Below, in pieces: positions 1-12,516 of a stretch of 64,000 bases of DNA (the stretch's first letter is position 1; each line of letters opens with the position of its first letter). The translations under genes were made by a program, and so were the position numbers. The DNA comes from Congeria kusceri (lineage: Eukaryota > Mollusca > Bivalvia > Myida > Dreissenidae): positions 10,025,425 to 10,089,424 of the forward strand of contig CM051026.1 of assembly GCA_027627225.1 (NCBI GenBank), in the 5' to 3' direction. The notes below the pieces were generated by a model. It was not told the DNA's origin, searched no databases, and was given only the letters and a program-made list of their open reading frames with translations.

Positions 1-108
1 GATACATATAAATAGCACATATATTTTTCAGGTCACAACATGATACCATGATTCAGTCATGTACAGTTCATAGTTTCCAAAGATTCTTACAAACTATAAA
101 CTAGACTT

Positions 109-425
109 GTGTCCGTAGGACACGGATGCCCTCCACATTCCGCTGGTTGTCACAAAACTCCACTAATGTCGAAAAAAACTGCACCAAAATACCCAGGTGC
201 ACAAGTTTACATGCTGATGAACATGTTTATTAAGTTTCATCACTAGCAGTTACACTTTTCAAGTAACACGCGACACAAGTCCAAAAATGTATTTTTTTTG
301 CTAAAAGAGGGCAATAACTCCACTGACGTCAGAAAAAATTCACCAAAATACTCAGGTGCACATGTTCATATGCTGATAAACAAGTGTATAAAGTTTCATT
401 GCACTAGCAGTAACAGTTTTTGATT
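109..425. repeat. Modular bivalve-type repeat, two 160-bp modules
   Basis: A perfect small hairpin (GTGTCC, GTA loop, GGACAC) sits at 109-123. Two diverged copies of one module follow, offset by 160 bp: AACTCCACT occurs at 156 and 316, followed in both by CACCAAAATAC, CAGGTGCACA and AAGTTTCAT. The hairpin head plus tandem modules resembles non-autonomous repeats of bivalves. The family assignment is from memory and uncertain. Confidence 0.5.
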
Positions 426-429
426 ATAA

Positions 430-1700
430 TTAAAGATACGGCACTCCAGATGGGCATAAATATGTGCTGTTTTTGTAGTTATGTCTAAACAGTAAAAAGA
501 TCATTTTTTGTATAGAACACGATCAAATACTGTCATAAACTGTTTAATTTATTGAAAAAATGTCCTTGAACCCGGAATTCCCGATTTATAAATACTGCGG
601 CTTTTCCCAATACAAGCACCTAAAACAAATATGCGTAAGCACGACTTGACAACATTTAACTTTCATGTAATAACCTAAATATAAACAGCACTATTTTAAA
701 ATCACTCAGTGAGTTATAGCGTCTGCAGATGCTATAGATTTTAGACCGATAAAGACAAAAACTATATAAAACCATTGTATTCAGTTAAATAAAACCATTT
801 GCTTAATTTTTTAATGTATTGTATATGATTATATAAGAAAAAATGTGTATTTTTTTATAATTTTCTTTAGTTCTTACGATTAGACCATCTGTAGTGCAGT
901 CCCTTTAAAAATTTGTCCTAAAATCTTATAATTGCAAGACATTTTGGAATAGCCTAAAAAGTTAGATAATTAATATGCTTTAAACCCAGCACCCTTTATA
1001 AATATGTCCAATACAGATTTTGGTGTTGCACCTGCATTGAATTGAATTAGTAGTAGTATTAAAACCATTCAACAATTTCAATCAAGGCTTTCATTGATTT
1101 CAACATGAATGGTTTAGGTCTTGGGTGTAAAGTGAAGAACCAAGGCATATAAAGGCATTTCAATAGGTTGTTTACAAAAGAACAGAATGATAAGAATGGT
1201 ACATTATATTGATCAGTAGTGCAAATTGCCATTCTGAGTGGGTTTAACTGCTGGGGTATCTTCTTAAATACCCTATTAAAACTATTTTAACTTCAGGTGT
1301 ACATAAAAAAAAAGTAAAACGAAGCTTTTGGTTATTTGATCAGGACTATTTTACGCAAAGGAATTCATTGAGAAAGGCAATCTCATTTTTTTGAACTATT
1401 CAAAATTTGTAGTGTCTATTGATCAGTTTACAAACATAATTGGGCCACAGAACATTATAAGGCATATTATTTCCACTAAACTTTTTTGCATTTTCTATCA
1501 ACTGAGCGGATCTAAGTAGCTCTGGTGATATGCTAAAGAGAAATATGTTAATAAATGTGTGATTGTGCTTTTGTACATTTACAACTGCTTTCACATTTCA
1601 ATATAAAAGCTGTAAAGTCAGTCACATGATATGATATGCTTTGCAACTAAATATCTTCTTTTGTACTTATACTTTGAAGTGTTTTATTTTATTTTACCTT
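430..1700. other. No gene recognised
   Basis: AT-rich sequence with short open frames only. I see no conserved protein motif, array or paired inverted repeat. Introns of the candidate gene ending at 2057 could lie here, but no exon could be supported. Confidence 0.4.
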
Positions 1701-1706
1701 CTGCAG

Positions 1707-2057
1707 GTTTCGATATCTATTTCAGAACCACCAAGTATAATCATTTTCAACAAATAATGCACATTCAATGCAATAGAAGAGTAAAATACACAAATGGCCA
1801 ACACTATTTAGACTGATGGAGGATATCACAATCCAGTACAATACACTTTACTCTCATATTAATTATAAACTTTACTCTCATATTAATTATGAACTTTACT
1901 TTCACATTTAATACCTATAAGACTAAAAAATTATGTCTTTATGTTTTCTTTAGATCCAGAAAAAGATGCATATATTGCAAACACGTTTGCAGTAGATGCA
2001 ACAAACATGGAGGGATTTTCTATTTTAAAGCATGCGGTACACGAAAAACAATTGTAA
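1707..2057 (+). CDS. Candidate last two exons of an unidentified gene
   Basis: The stronger part is 1954-2057. It follows a pyrimidine-rich acceptor (ATGTTTTCTTTAG) and reads DPEKDAYIANTF through to ILKHAVHEKQL and a TAA at 2055-2057, with ordinary protein-like composition. An upstream acceptor (TTTTACCTTCTGCAG) ends at 1706. A 28-nt exon from 1707 to a GTATAA donor at 1735 would leave one base, and the 1954 exon starts with two, so the phases fit. An ATTAAA lies about 75 bases after the stop and could serve as a poly(A) signal. I do not recognise the protein. Its 5' exons would be further left or outside the window. The short exon is speculative. Confidence 0.38.
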
Positions 2058-2339
2058 ATGGACATGGAAAAATTCTCAAATATACAAAAATGCACATGAG
2101 TGAATTCCTGTGTATGCTGTATATTTTTACCGAATTAAAACTTTGACAGACTGTGTAGGACCACAATCATTTCACAGATGCTCACTCATGGATCAAGTCA
2201 GAGCATTATGATAATTATAGTCAAATCGTGATTATACTAAAAGTCACGGCACCGCTGTGAAGACTCGTATAATCACATTTTTCCATATAATCGCATCTTT
2301 CTTAAACAAATATGGAACATCGTTCTATAATTTCACTAT

Positions 2340-2990
2340 TGCTGCATAATTGGATTGTAGAGGACCACTATACAATGTTACATACCAAATATGAAACCTC
2401 TGCGCTTTCAGAGGAGAAGATTTTTAAAGTCACTTTGCTATTAAAGTCTATGTAAACAATGTGACCCTTGGGGTGTGGCCAGTTTTGACCCCAGGGCATC
2501 ATTTGACCAATCTTTGTAGAGGGCCACTATACAATGTTACATACCAAATATGAGAACTCTAGGCCTTGCGGTTTCAGAGAAGAAGATAATAAAAGTCATC
2601 GCTATACAAGTTTATATAAACAATGAGATCTCCGGGGCGGGGCCAGTTTTGGCAACAGGGGCATAGTTTGAACAATCTTTGTAGAGGACCACTACAGGAT
2701 GTCACATATCAAATATGAAAGCTTTAAGCCTTGTGGTTTCAGAGAAGAAGATTTTTAAAGTTTTCAGTTTTAAAATCTATTTTTAGCTCTTGTGACCTAC
2801 ATATGCAGCGGACCGGAACGATTTGAAAGAGGCTCACCCAAGGATCATTTGAAGTTTGGTAAAAATCTGTCCAGCAGTTTAGATGTTCTTTGAATGAAAA
2901 TGTTGACACACGACGCACGATGCACGAAGGACAAAAGGCGATCCTAAAAGCTCACCATGAGCATGTTATGCTCAGGTGAGCTAAACAGAT
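2340..2990 (+). mobile_element. Helitron-like non-autonomous element, 3' part with tandem modules
   Basis: Three modules of about 160 bp begin with TGTAGAGG near 2356, 2515 and 2680, each followed by CCACTA and TACCAAATATGA-like sequence. The element ends with an almost perfect hairpin at 2949-2982: AGCTCACC and TGAGCAT pair with ATGCTCA and GGTGAGCT around a GTT loop, with one bulged A. It is followed at once by AAA, giving a CTAAA end. A 3' hairpin with a CTRR-type terminus is the hallmark of Helitron ends, and tandem cores are common in bivalve non-autonomous elements. No helicase gene is present. The left end is not defined. The Helitron assignment is inference. Confidence 0.5.
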
Positions 2991-3279
2991 ATTTGGCATA
3001 TGTTGTAAATGTTTGTAAATCATGTAAATTGAATATCCAACATGAATATTTTAAACTGATGCATTACGTTGATTAGGTTTATAACTGAACAGGCTCATTT
3101 CTTCATAGATCGTTATTCTGTATGCATTTAACATTATTTTTCGATATTATTTAAAAAAAAAAAAAAAAGTCAATTTTCATCATCAAATAGCAAACTCATT
3201 TTTTCATGTGGCTAGCTCCTAAAACAGTAGTATGAAATGTTTCTATATTTAAAATAAATAAAAATAATATAATTATTTA

Positions 3280-3540
3280 ATGTCAAAGCAATGTACTGAT
3301 GAACTATGCCATGTTTTAAATCCGTTCCACAGCCTGTGTGGACTGTGCAGTACGCACATGCTGATCTGGGACAACACTTTCCGCTTTTATGGTATTTTCT
3401 GTTTCTATGAAGTCTCTTCTAAACATAAATCCACTGTAGGCAGAAAGTGCCGTTCTGTATTAGCCTGTGCGGACTGCACAGGCTGATCTGGAACGACACT
3501 TTACGCACTTGCATTAAGCCTGGTTTTCCCATGACACCCC
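3280..3540. repeat. Dispersed repeat with GC-rich hairpin
   Basis: Two related blocks occur: CCTGTGTGGACTGTGCAG with TGATCTGGGACAACACTTT, and CCTGTGCGGACTGCACAG with TGATCTGGAACGACACTTT. The second contains a perfect 9-bp stem (AGCCTGTGC, GGACT loop, GCACAGGCT) at 3462-3484. I recall this as a very abundant bivalve repeat, especially in dreissenids. It explains the 68-residue open frame here. Confidence 0.55.
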
Positions 3541-5300
3541 TTATATATATTTGAAGAGTTTTTATGATTAAATTATTTTAGTATACAATGCATTTATTCA
3601 TAGTCTTATAAAAACAATGTCTATTTGTAGATTGTATTGCCTCTACACAAGAATTTGATCTTACCGCCTCATATTTTCCATCTGTGATTTTTTAAATCTA
3701 AATAATTTATACAGTATTTGTCAGGCAAATCAAAATTTACTAGAAGTTACCTTGTTTCCAAGAAAATAAGGAAGAGAAGGAATATGAGCGTTAAAAATAA
3801 TTGTTATGGATTACGCATTATACTATGTGTGCCAAATAAAAACACGTCAGGGAACATTCATCACAATTAAATATAATGATTTGACTTCATTTTGTGATCA
3901 CAAAAGCGTTAAGTTATACCTAATAGTTGCGAATTAGATTTATATTCTTTTGTGAAAATACGTCTCGAGCGTTTTTGTGTATAACTATTCTAGTTTTAAT
4001 GCATTCATAAAACGCACAGAAAGTAAAAATACAAAATTTAAATCAAACTGAATTACATATGTACAAAGCCTCCGCCAGTGTCTATTTATAGAAAGATGCA
4101 AAATCTATTTATATATTGAATAGCCTCTACAGGAGAACAAAAGATAACACGCAATTCTAAATAATTCTTAATAAATAGATTTACCAACAGTTATCCAAAT
4201 ATACATGCATGGACAGTTTATAAATGAAAGTAATTCTGCATTCATTATTAATCTTATTGCTCATGGTTCTCTGGATGCTTGTTAGACGATTCAGTGTTGT
4301 TTACGTGTATACTATTAATAGGCGCAGGTCAGTCAGCGAGTGTATTCTATGGAATGTTGCCTATCGAATATGGGATATTAACAGCTGATTTTCTCAAGGT
4401 CATGTTACACAGCCTATAAACACTGGCATGTAAATTGAAAATGAAAATTGAGCCCATGCAACTGTCGAGTAGGGAGCACATAACTGGAAATTACAGGCTG
4501 TCAACAAGCCCTCTGTGAAAAAGTAGGAAAAATATAGGGGCTTTCTTTAAAGAAAAGTAGGAAAAAAGTAGGAAAAAGTATATATTTCTAGTCAAAAAGT
4601 AGGAATTTTAAAACACATTTACCATAGCAAAGTTACGTTTAAATTGACTGAACTTTGTAAATTACCCTACAATGTTAACAATAGGCAACTGTTCAGCTTG
4701 AGGAGTGTAATCATGGGACATCTGCCAAAAATCCTGAATTGGTTTTTTAATTATTCAACTAATAATACAAACATACCAATAACTAGCTCAATATAAGCAT
4801 AAGGTTATTATTACAATAAACATCTACACTGCAGAATATGTTACATCAATACCAAAGGTTTCACAGAGTTACTACTACCAATAGTATCAAGCACTTTGGA
4901 ATCAATTATCTTTTTTTAGAAGTTGTACTCCCAGTTGTATCTGACCATCTTTGTCTGCTGTTTATTGGAATTAATGTCACACTCATCAGCCAGTTATAAT
5001 ATGGTGATTTCCAGCTTTTCATGGTGGAGAAAGACAAGAAACATGCAGGCACCTGGGTATAACTACTGATCTTTCATAAGCTAGATGGGTAGCTTTCTCA
5101 CTTCAAAGAATATGACCCCATTAAGGCTTGAGCCTACTGTGGTTTGGGCCTACAGTGGTAAGGGGCAAGCGATCAACAGTCAGAGACTTGAACCCACAGT
5201 AAGATGTCTGTGTCTGTGAATTCATATGTCCCTTGCATTTGTTGTACACCAATGGGTAGGAAGGACATCAGGATAATGAATAGGTGAATTCAGCACGACA
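3541..5300. other. No gene recognised
   Basis: AT-rich sequence. There is a short internal repetition of AAAAAGTAGGAA near 4520-4610. No protein motif, RNA gene or array was found. Confidence 0.4.
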
Positions 5301-5302
5301 TA

Positions 5303-7155
5303 TCACAATTTACAAACACACAGGATTTCTAACATATTGGTTAGAGCATTTACAGAATCAAGGATTATACTCCATCTTTGTGATAATCTTTCATAATATA
5401 AAAGGAATAGCACTCGGTACATATTCAGAAAAATCTTGCACCCTAGCTGTTTTTGAAATCCGCACTGAAGCCTATTCAGTTTCGCAGTAATATTGTCTTT
5501 ACATCGCTCCATTAAGACACATTCGTACACTTTAAGGATAGATGATGATAATGTAATAGCCCTGTAGTTGTTGGGGTCATCTTTTCGTTTGTTGCCACCT
5601 TTGTGTAACGTTATAATCTCCCCCTTTTTCATGTGGTCGGGAACATAGCCTCCCCTTAGCATTGCGGTGTACATAACCGATAAAGGTTGGGCAATAGTAT
5701 CTTTGGCATATAATAGGTGTTCATGGCTTATTTCGTCTGGTCCGCAAGCTTTTCCTTTCGGAAGCTTATTAATGCAATCCGCTACCACTTCTGGCGAGAC
5801 ACTAACCATTGGATCAACTGTAATAGTGTTTAATGTTTGTCGGACCGTCTCTTCCACAGTTATTTTCCATTCATGGTCAAAGTGTGGATCATCAGAAGGC
5901 GTGTATAAAGTTTTAAAATACTCCCCCCATTGTTCTACTATGTCTTCTCTGTTCCTGTACATTACACCATTGAACTGCATCCCTTCACCGAATTTCATTT
6001 TATTATGTTGTTTTCTTGAATTTAACGTCTTCCAAAAACGAACAGAGTCTCGTTCAGCAGCTTCCTCTAGGTTACAATTTAGCTGTACTAAATACTGTTC
6101 AACAAAGTGCCTGTGCCTCTTTCTAAACCGCGCCTTGTCATTCTTGTATTGTATATAGTAATTGTCATGCGTAACCCGGGGGCGTCCAGCTCGATGCCAC
6201 TGGTCACGTGATATCTCCATTTCTCTATGTAAGGCAGAGAGGTCTTCATCCCAATATGGCTTTAGGAACGGTCGAAATTTCTTGACAGGCAGACATGGGT
6301 TTGCATTTTTATGAATAACATTACACAACGTTTCATAAAATATATCGATGTCCCTATTATTCGATAACACATGTTCCATATTTTCGATATCTGTTTTAAG
6401 TCTCATTTCATATTCCATGTTCTGATCTGGAGTTATTTTACGCCAGTTTATACACTTTTCAGACTCAGTCTCTACCTTAGTTACCACGTTACCGCACACA
6501 AAGTGTATACAACACAATATAGGTTTATGTCGTGACATGTTAAGACAGCAATCGTCAGCGACCTCACAATGTACAACTAAATCTGAAATTTCTAATGGCA
6601 TGCATACATAGTCAATAGTAGTCGAGTAATTCCCATCATATGAAACATAAGTTTCTGCAGAACCTAAACATGTGTCAAGCATATTTATTGCACATAAATT
6701 ACAATCAAACAGGAACTTGAGAAGCAATTTATCTCTAGTATTTCTAAGTTTTTAATTAATATTTGCATTAAAATCACCCATGAAGATGACTGCACCTTTC
6801 TCCTTATAAGTGTAGTATAGATCATATAACATATTTATATACTCACTGTATATCTCGACTGAGTGGTTATTGCATGGTAAATATACCTGAAAGATAAATA
6901 AGTATTGTTCATGCATTAATTGCATTTGTACTGCTACAATTCTATTGTCATCGATTTCCAGAGGCGTAATGATATTATCAACACGTTTGTGCCACATTAA
7001 AGACACCCCACCTCTACCTATTTTAATCTTTTGCAATCCAAGATTTTCACATTTCGTATAATGCCTATAATCACTATGTATCGAGTCCATAAAGTGTACA
7101 TTACCGGACAAAAGCCAATGCTCGGACAATCCACAAATATCAATGCTACCATTTG
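5303..7155 (-). pseudogene. Non-LTR retrotransposon ORF2: endonuclease and partial reverse transcriptase
   Basis: One minus-strand frame runs from about 7155 down to 5303, broken only by a TAA at 6752-6754. The first part (7129-6752) is the C-terminal half of an APE-type endonuclease, with GRGGVSLMWHKR, FQVYLPCNN and GDFNANIN. The second part continues it (SRHKPI, the usual SDHKP site, with D replaced by R), then a linker, then reverse transcriptase start motifs: LPKGKACGPDEI, GEIITLHKGG, YRAITLSS and LQCGFQK. Homology stops near 5438, before the YADD box, so the 3' half is missing. Just upstream at 7156-7158 an in-frame TGA coincides with the edge of the 7159-9425 duplication. The layout suits a CR1/Jockey-like LINE. 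It is inactive: truncated at both ends, one stop, and a damaged nuclease residue. Confidence 0.9.
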
Positions 7156-7559
7156 TCAGTCAGAATTACCCAACACCTATATAAGCACGATCCAAAACAC
7201 TTAAATTCTTACAAATATTTGTGTGTTTATACAAAACAAGGCGTACACGAAACTAGTGAATCGTTACTTTAACGATAGATAACCTGAGAAAACTCGTGCA
7301 CGGAGATTTTGTAACAATGTACCAATAGTGTGTAATCCCCTATTAGAAACTTCAAAGGCGCTATCTCTTGTTTTCTTATTATTTTGTCTTAAATGCAATA
7401 AGGATTCATCGGCCCATATTTATAAATATTCTTAAGTTATTCCAACATAAATTGAAGATATATTAAAATTAAAAAGAATTTCTCTTTAAAACACTATACT
7501 TAGAAACATATACATGGTGAATCCTCTATTTTCATATACCGGTAAACTACGCGTCAAAA

Positions 7560-8060
7560 AGCGTATCGCAACCACGTAACGCAACCACGTATTCCAACGA
7601 CGCGTAACACCTACGCATCACATTTACGCAACACAGCCAAGCAACACAACAACGTGTCACAGCCAAGCAACACAACCACGCGTCACAGCCAAGCAACACA
7701 ACCACGCGTCACAGCCAAGCAATACGACCACGCGTCACAGCCAAGCAACACAACCACGCGTCACAGCCAAGCAACATAACCACGTGTCACAGCCAAGCAA
7801 CACAACCACGCGTCACAGCCAAGCAACACAACCACGCGTCACATCCAAGCAACACGACCACCGTCACAGCCAAGCAACACAACCAGGCGTCACAGCCAAG
7901 CAACATAACCACGTGTCACAGCCAAGAAACACAACAACGTGTCACAGTCAAGAAACAAAAACACATGTCACGTACCCGCAACACAACCACGCGTCACAGC
8001 CAAGCAACACAACCACGTGTCACATACGCGTAACACAATCATGCGCCACATCCAAATAAA
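7560..8060 (+). repeat. 26-bp satellite, array 1
   Basis: Tandem 26-bp monomers built on CGCGTCACAGCCAAGCAACA plus CAACCA, with point variants such as CGTGTCACAG and CACATACGCG. Monomers in the middle are nearly identical and decay towards both ends. The array is interrupted by the LINE 3' end that begins near 8075; a few degenerate monomers resume at about 9190-9280. The 91-residue open frame here is a translation of the satellite. Confidence 0.9.
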
Positions 8061-8074
8061 TAACTATTTAATGG

Positions 8075-9180
8075 ACTAGTTTGCCGCGAACATCGGCTTC
8101 AAACAGGGGTATTTATTTTCATCGACACTGTTTAATATGTACATGAACAATTTAAGTGAACTTTCAAATAACAGCTGCGGTTGTATTGATGTTGATGGAA
8201 AATTGTTCAGTCATCTATTCTAAGCTGATGACCTTATATTGGTAGCAAACACAGAAGGTTTACATATATTAATTGATATACTGCCTCGTTATTACTGACA
8301 CTGGACAACACGGTAGCCGCCAAACACGTAGCACAGGCAGAGTCCAGAGCGCTAGGGTTACCGATTTCTAAGTTTAAAAAGCTAGGCGAATCGGATATAT
8401 GAAGTCTTGTCTAGGCTCTACGACACAATGGTGTGGAACTATAAACACTTCTGCAGAACCTTAAGTCAAGTGCCGCGCGATGAGTCGAGCGCAACGAAGC
8501 GCCCTGGCGAAGTTTCGATGGTGGTGCTGCCCCTCTTCGAATAGAAACCTGACGTTTTCAATGCGTACCGGGTAACGAACGATATTGTATTATTTGTACG
8601 AACTGTGTAGAAAATAAACACTATGCATTCTTTATCTGTCCGTTATGTACAAATATTAGAACTGTTTTAGTAGAAAAGGCATTATTGATAAACCCTGGTT
8701 TCAACCTCTTAAAATCCAAAAGTAAAAATGAACTTTTTGCTGTCAGATGATCGCATAATAAAATCCAGTGTCAGAGTCTGTCATGATATTTTAATTTAGC
8801 GACGAAACCATCTGTATACTATATAATTGCATTTAATTTTGTTCATAGCAAATTACTACTCTTACAGTATATGCATGTATACTTGTAAGAAGCGATATTT
8901 TATGTTCTTAACATTATTTTTTTTCTCTTGTACATATTGTATACGTTTTTATGATTGTCTGAAGATAAGTAACGTTTGCATCGAATATCGTACGTTGCCT
9001 TGTTTGTATTTTTTAAGCATCTGTTTAAGATTTTAATAGCGTTCATGTATTTTAGGTATTTTAGAAAGTTGGTCTCTCATAACTCTGTTCTGAGGAGTTT
9101 TGTACATATTATATCACGATTTTAAACTGCGTTATTATTTGTTTTGTGTACACATGTGAGACGTAAATAAACTATTTTGT
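8075..9180 (+). pseudogene. LINE 3' remnant: reverse transcriptase core to 3' UTR
   Basis: The plus strand reads NIGFKQG, SSTLFNMYMNNLSE, then SHLF-stop-ADDLILVANT, so the catalytic YADD box has Tyr changed to TAA (8221-8223). After a gap come APLRIET (then TGA at 8550-8552), RFQCVPGNERYCIIC, then a His and FFICPLC. This is the Cys/His-containing C-terminus usual for CR1/Jockey-like reverse transcriptases. The 3' UTR ends near AAATAAACTATTTTGTCTG. Satellite sequence lies on both sides, so this is a 5'-truncated insertion into the 26-bp array. It has multiple stops and is dead. It runs opposite to the LINE at 5303-7155 and holds the part that one lacks; whether they are the same family cannot be told because they do not overlap. 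Confidence 0.88.
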
Positions 9181-9769
9181 CTGTCCCTCGTTCAACGTGT
9201 CATCCACGCGTCGAGACACCGCTACGCAAATGAAACAAAATAACAATGCGTCACAATCACGTAAAATACGTTAAATAACCATACACAAATGTGCTACAAG
9301 TATGCGGCACAGTGTGAACAATAAAATTATAAAAGAAATAAAACGTATTTACGGTAGTAACAAAACAACGCACGTTTTATGATTTCTGTATGTGAACTAT
9401 GTACATGCTTACCACAACAATAATATTGTTGCCACAGTTTGGTGTTTTTTTTCCCCCAATAATAGATTTTTTTAAAAATTTTGTCTGCAAGGAATACATA
9501 CAAATACTATGTGAAAAATGAAATAAAAACATATGGTTACCAGTCTTGTTTTGATCTTATTTTCAACTTTATAACGTGCACTTTTGCATAAAAACTGCTA
9601 TATTTTCGAGTGTCTCAAGACTACCTTAAATCCCCAATAAAAGATGAAAAGGACAAAAAAAAGGTTTGATGTAAGTTTATATTAATCAATATACATTTAA
9701 TGAAAGCAAACATTACCAAAAAATGTATTACAGAATGTAAGTGCTGAAAAAATCACATGTTTTATGTAT

Positions 9770-10560
9770 TCAGTGTGACCGACAAAGCCAAAGAAATTCT
9801 TACTGTATCAACCACAATTTTGGAAATATATAAAGTTCTACACAATAAAAATCTGCCAAACTACTTGAATGTATTAATCTATATGTTGTCAAGATAAAAC
9901 AAGAATAAAATGTATAGGTCACCATATTATTAATCGAATAAAATTGTAAAAAAGATCACTACCTTCTCGTCATTTTTCACAAAATACATCAATTTTACAG
10001 ACCTAAGTATACAGTTTGCTAGAAATACAGATACAGATACAAGCTGGAAAAATATTCATACAATGTATTAAATTCATAACAGATTATAAAAGAAACCATT
10101 AATAATGGTAATAACTTCAATATCAATAATCACTACTACTACTGAACATGGACAGACAGCCGACATTTGTCATTCGGACTAAATGATACTATGTTTTTTT
10201 TTGTGACCGACAAAGCCAACAGCGATTCTCATTTTATAAATAAACATTTTTCTATTTATATTAAATTTAAAAGAATTCTGCCAAAGTACTTGAAATGTTT
10301 TCATATATATGTTCTCATCATAAAACTAGAAAATATTGTACCGGTCACATTATTAATTGAATTATATTTTAGAAAAGAGCACTACCGTACACCTTATTTT
10401 TGCATATTTGAAAAATGGCATTTCAACACAAAGTATTCGTAACAGCTAAATAAACCAATACCAAGAATACTAATTACTACTAGTAGTGTATAATAATTAT
10501 AATAATAACTTCAATAACAGTTATCACAAATACTGAACGAGGACAGTTTGCATCTGATTT
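9770..10560. repeat. Old tandem duplication of a ~400-bp unit
   Basis: GTGACCGACAAAGCCA occurs at 9775 and 10203, CTGCCAAA at 9853 and 10278, ATAACTTCAA near 10110 and 10505, and CTGAAC(N)nGGACAG at 10143 and 10537. The order is the same in both units, with offsets drifting from 428 to 394 bp. Identity is moderate. No gene is visible inside. Confidence 0.6.
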
Positions 10561-11031
10561 TTTTCAGTAGAAACATGCATTCGCAAGGCAAAAAGTTTCA
10601 CTTGGAAAATAAAAATGATTTTGAAAATAATAAAACCTCTTCGTATTTAGAATTGAAATATATATACACAACAAGAAGTATTACATGCCTTAGCCTACTG
10701 TAAAACAAGTTTTAAAAACATAGTCTAAAATGTATATTTGTTGATATCATGTCTGAAAATGATACAGAGTTCAAACCTTAATGTAGTGACACAAAATCAA
10801 ATATGTAGGTTTCTAAGCATCAGTATGGAGTTCCAGACACTCAAATGTTTTTCAAAAGGAATGAAAGTTCAGGATAATTCAAATGTAAACAAAGGAAAAC
10901 TTGAGCAGCATAGCATGAAAGACAGAGAACCATATTCAGGTATAAAAACAGACGCTGTGCTGATAAACTGTTTACATGGTTGACAATGTGTAATATTGGT
11001 TTATTCATTAATTTAGTAACACACCACTGCT

Positions 11032-12146
11032 TTAGGATTTGTCTGTAAGGTAGTCAAATAGTTTTTCAATTATTTTCATATTTTTTGTTACTCTTGGTTT
11101 TCCATATGGTGTCAATTCAGACAGAAGAAATTTTAGCCCATCCAGTCCGCCTCGTTTAACTGATAACTGAAGGTGAGCTAAACAAAGTCCACTGTTGGCA
11201 ATTTTCTCTGTCATTCCTTTGGAAATGATATCGTTTACTTTGAGTTCATTGAATGTTTCAATGTTTTTTTACACGTTCACACTGATATTTGAACTTAATG
11301 ATTGCTGACTGAACAGTACAGCTGTGATCCGAAATTGAGAGTCTGTAACACCAACAGTAGAGCACAACTTCTGCAGGCTTCGCACATCACCGAGGGGATT
11401 GTGGTCAGAATACTGTTCTTTCAAGATGACTCACCAGATACACTTGAGAGTATTTTTCAAGGCCTGTGTGTGTGGCCTTAAACAATGAGAGAGTGTCAGC
11501 TATCCCTAAAACATACTTTGAAAGTGGCTCAATGGAAAGTGCGAGTTCAAATGCACTAAATATACGAGGAAAGTCGAACTTTAGAAAGTTATAACCCACA
11601 AGAATACAAGGCTGGTGCTGTTCAATGAATGTTACAAACATGTTAAGTGCCTCTACAAGTGTTTTAGTATCAACATGCTGACCATTGTAGAACAGTCCGA
11701 CTTGTAACTTCAGATGCCGTGGGTGCTATCTGTTTTGACGGGAAAACGTAACAGTTTAAACATTTATCTGCACAGTTTGCAGCAATCTGTATTATGTCTG
11801 CATCTTTATGTAATGATGTTGTTTCAATATCACAGAAGATTTTGTTAACACCAATCAACTCATCAGCTTTAACCTTTTCAGTTGTTTGTACACTTTTAGG
11901 AGGGGGAATTTCTGTTACGTCTGTATTACTACATGTTGCTATTCCACTCTGATACGTTGGACCTTCATGAATTTCACTTTTAATGTTGCCAAACTTTAGC
12001 TTTGACTTCCGTTCCAATTGTCTTTGCTTGAATTCAACACTGTTTGCAATTTCAATTCTTCGCTTGCAAAGTTTGTTTTGTTTGGTAGCATGAAATTGTA
12101 GCAATTTTCCAGGTGATATTCCTATACTTTGATTTACTGCGTTCAC
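11032..12146 (-). CDS. Exonuclease part of the transposase gene, frameshifted
   Basis: All three motifs of a DEDD 3'-5' exonuclease are present in order. ExoI is FCDIETTSLHKDADIIQIAA (about 11770-11830). ExoII is LVGYNFLKFDFPR (about 11580). ExoIII is DHNPLGD (about 11390), with the His and Asp at the expected spacing for the DEDDh type. Two frameshifts (near 11694 and 11425) separate them. A conserved tail, ANSGLCLAHLQLS and GKPRVTKN, ends at a stop at 11032. DEDDh enzymes remove nucleotides from DNA or RNA 3' ends using two metal ions. The gene is not functional as it stands. Confidence 0.75.
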
Positions 12147-12516
12147 GTAAGAAGCTCCAATATATTTCTGTGCTATGGCACAACTAGTTCTGATGTGAAG
12201 ACTTTCTGAGCCAGAGTAGTGGTTTATTTTTAGCCTTTGCAGCTACCATACAGTTGAACGACTCCACGTCTTTTGTTGATTCACCTGGGGCTATCTTAGC
12301 AGCATTCTGGACCACAACATTAAACGCAGCTTCTAAATCTTACCTAAGGGTTGCTCCAGTCAAAGATCTACCATAAGGCAAACCTCTGTGTTTATAGGTC
12401 TGTGGACTTTTCGTGTAGCCACACCATTCCCCACAATGTTCATGGTCTCCAAACAGATGAGGAACAATTTGTTTAAGAGCTGATGTAAATTTCTCAACAT
12501 CACCTTTGTTTTGCGC

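Larger units (their letters stand above)
7159..9425 (+). repeat. Segmental duplication, copy A (pair of 48013-50897)
   Basis: The sequence from GTCAGAATTA to ACCACAACAATAATA matches 48013-50897 in order and orientation. Shared in sequence are a unique left flank (7159-7550), a 26-bp satellite, a LINE 3' end, and a right flank with CACGTTTTATGATTTCTG. Both copies stop matching abruptly at both ends. Copy B is about 0.6 kb longer, mostly because its satellite is longer. Differences are substitutions and small indels spread along the length, so the event is not recent. Confidence 0.88.

Noticed and set aside
5667..6158. 163-residue plus-strand frame
   Set aside because: Lies antisense inside the reverse transcriptase frame and has no motif of its own.
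7560..8060. Short regular repeats resembling a CRISPR array
   Set aside because: Monomers are contiguous with no unique spacers, and the context is eukaryotic.
12335..12350. AGGTAAGA in exon 5, a perfect-looking splice donor
   Set aside because: Transposase homology continues directly across it in the same frame, so the TAA is read as a nonsense mutation and not as an intron start.
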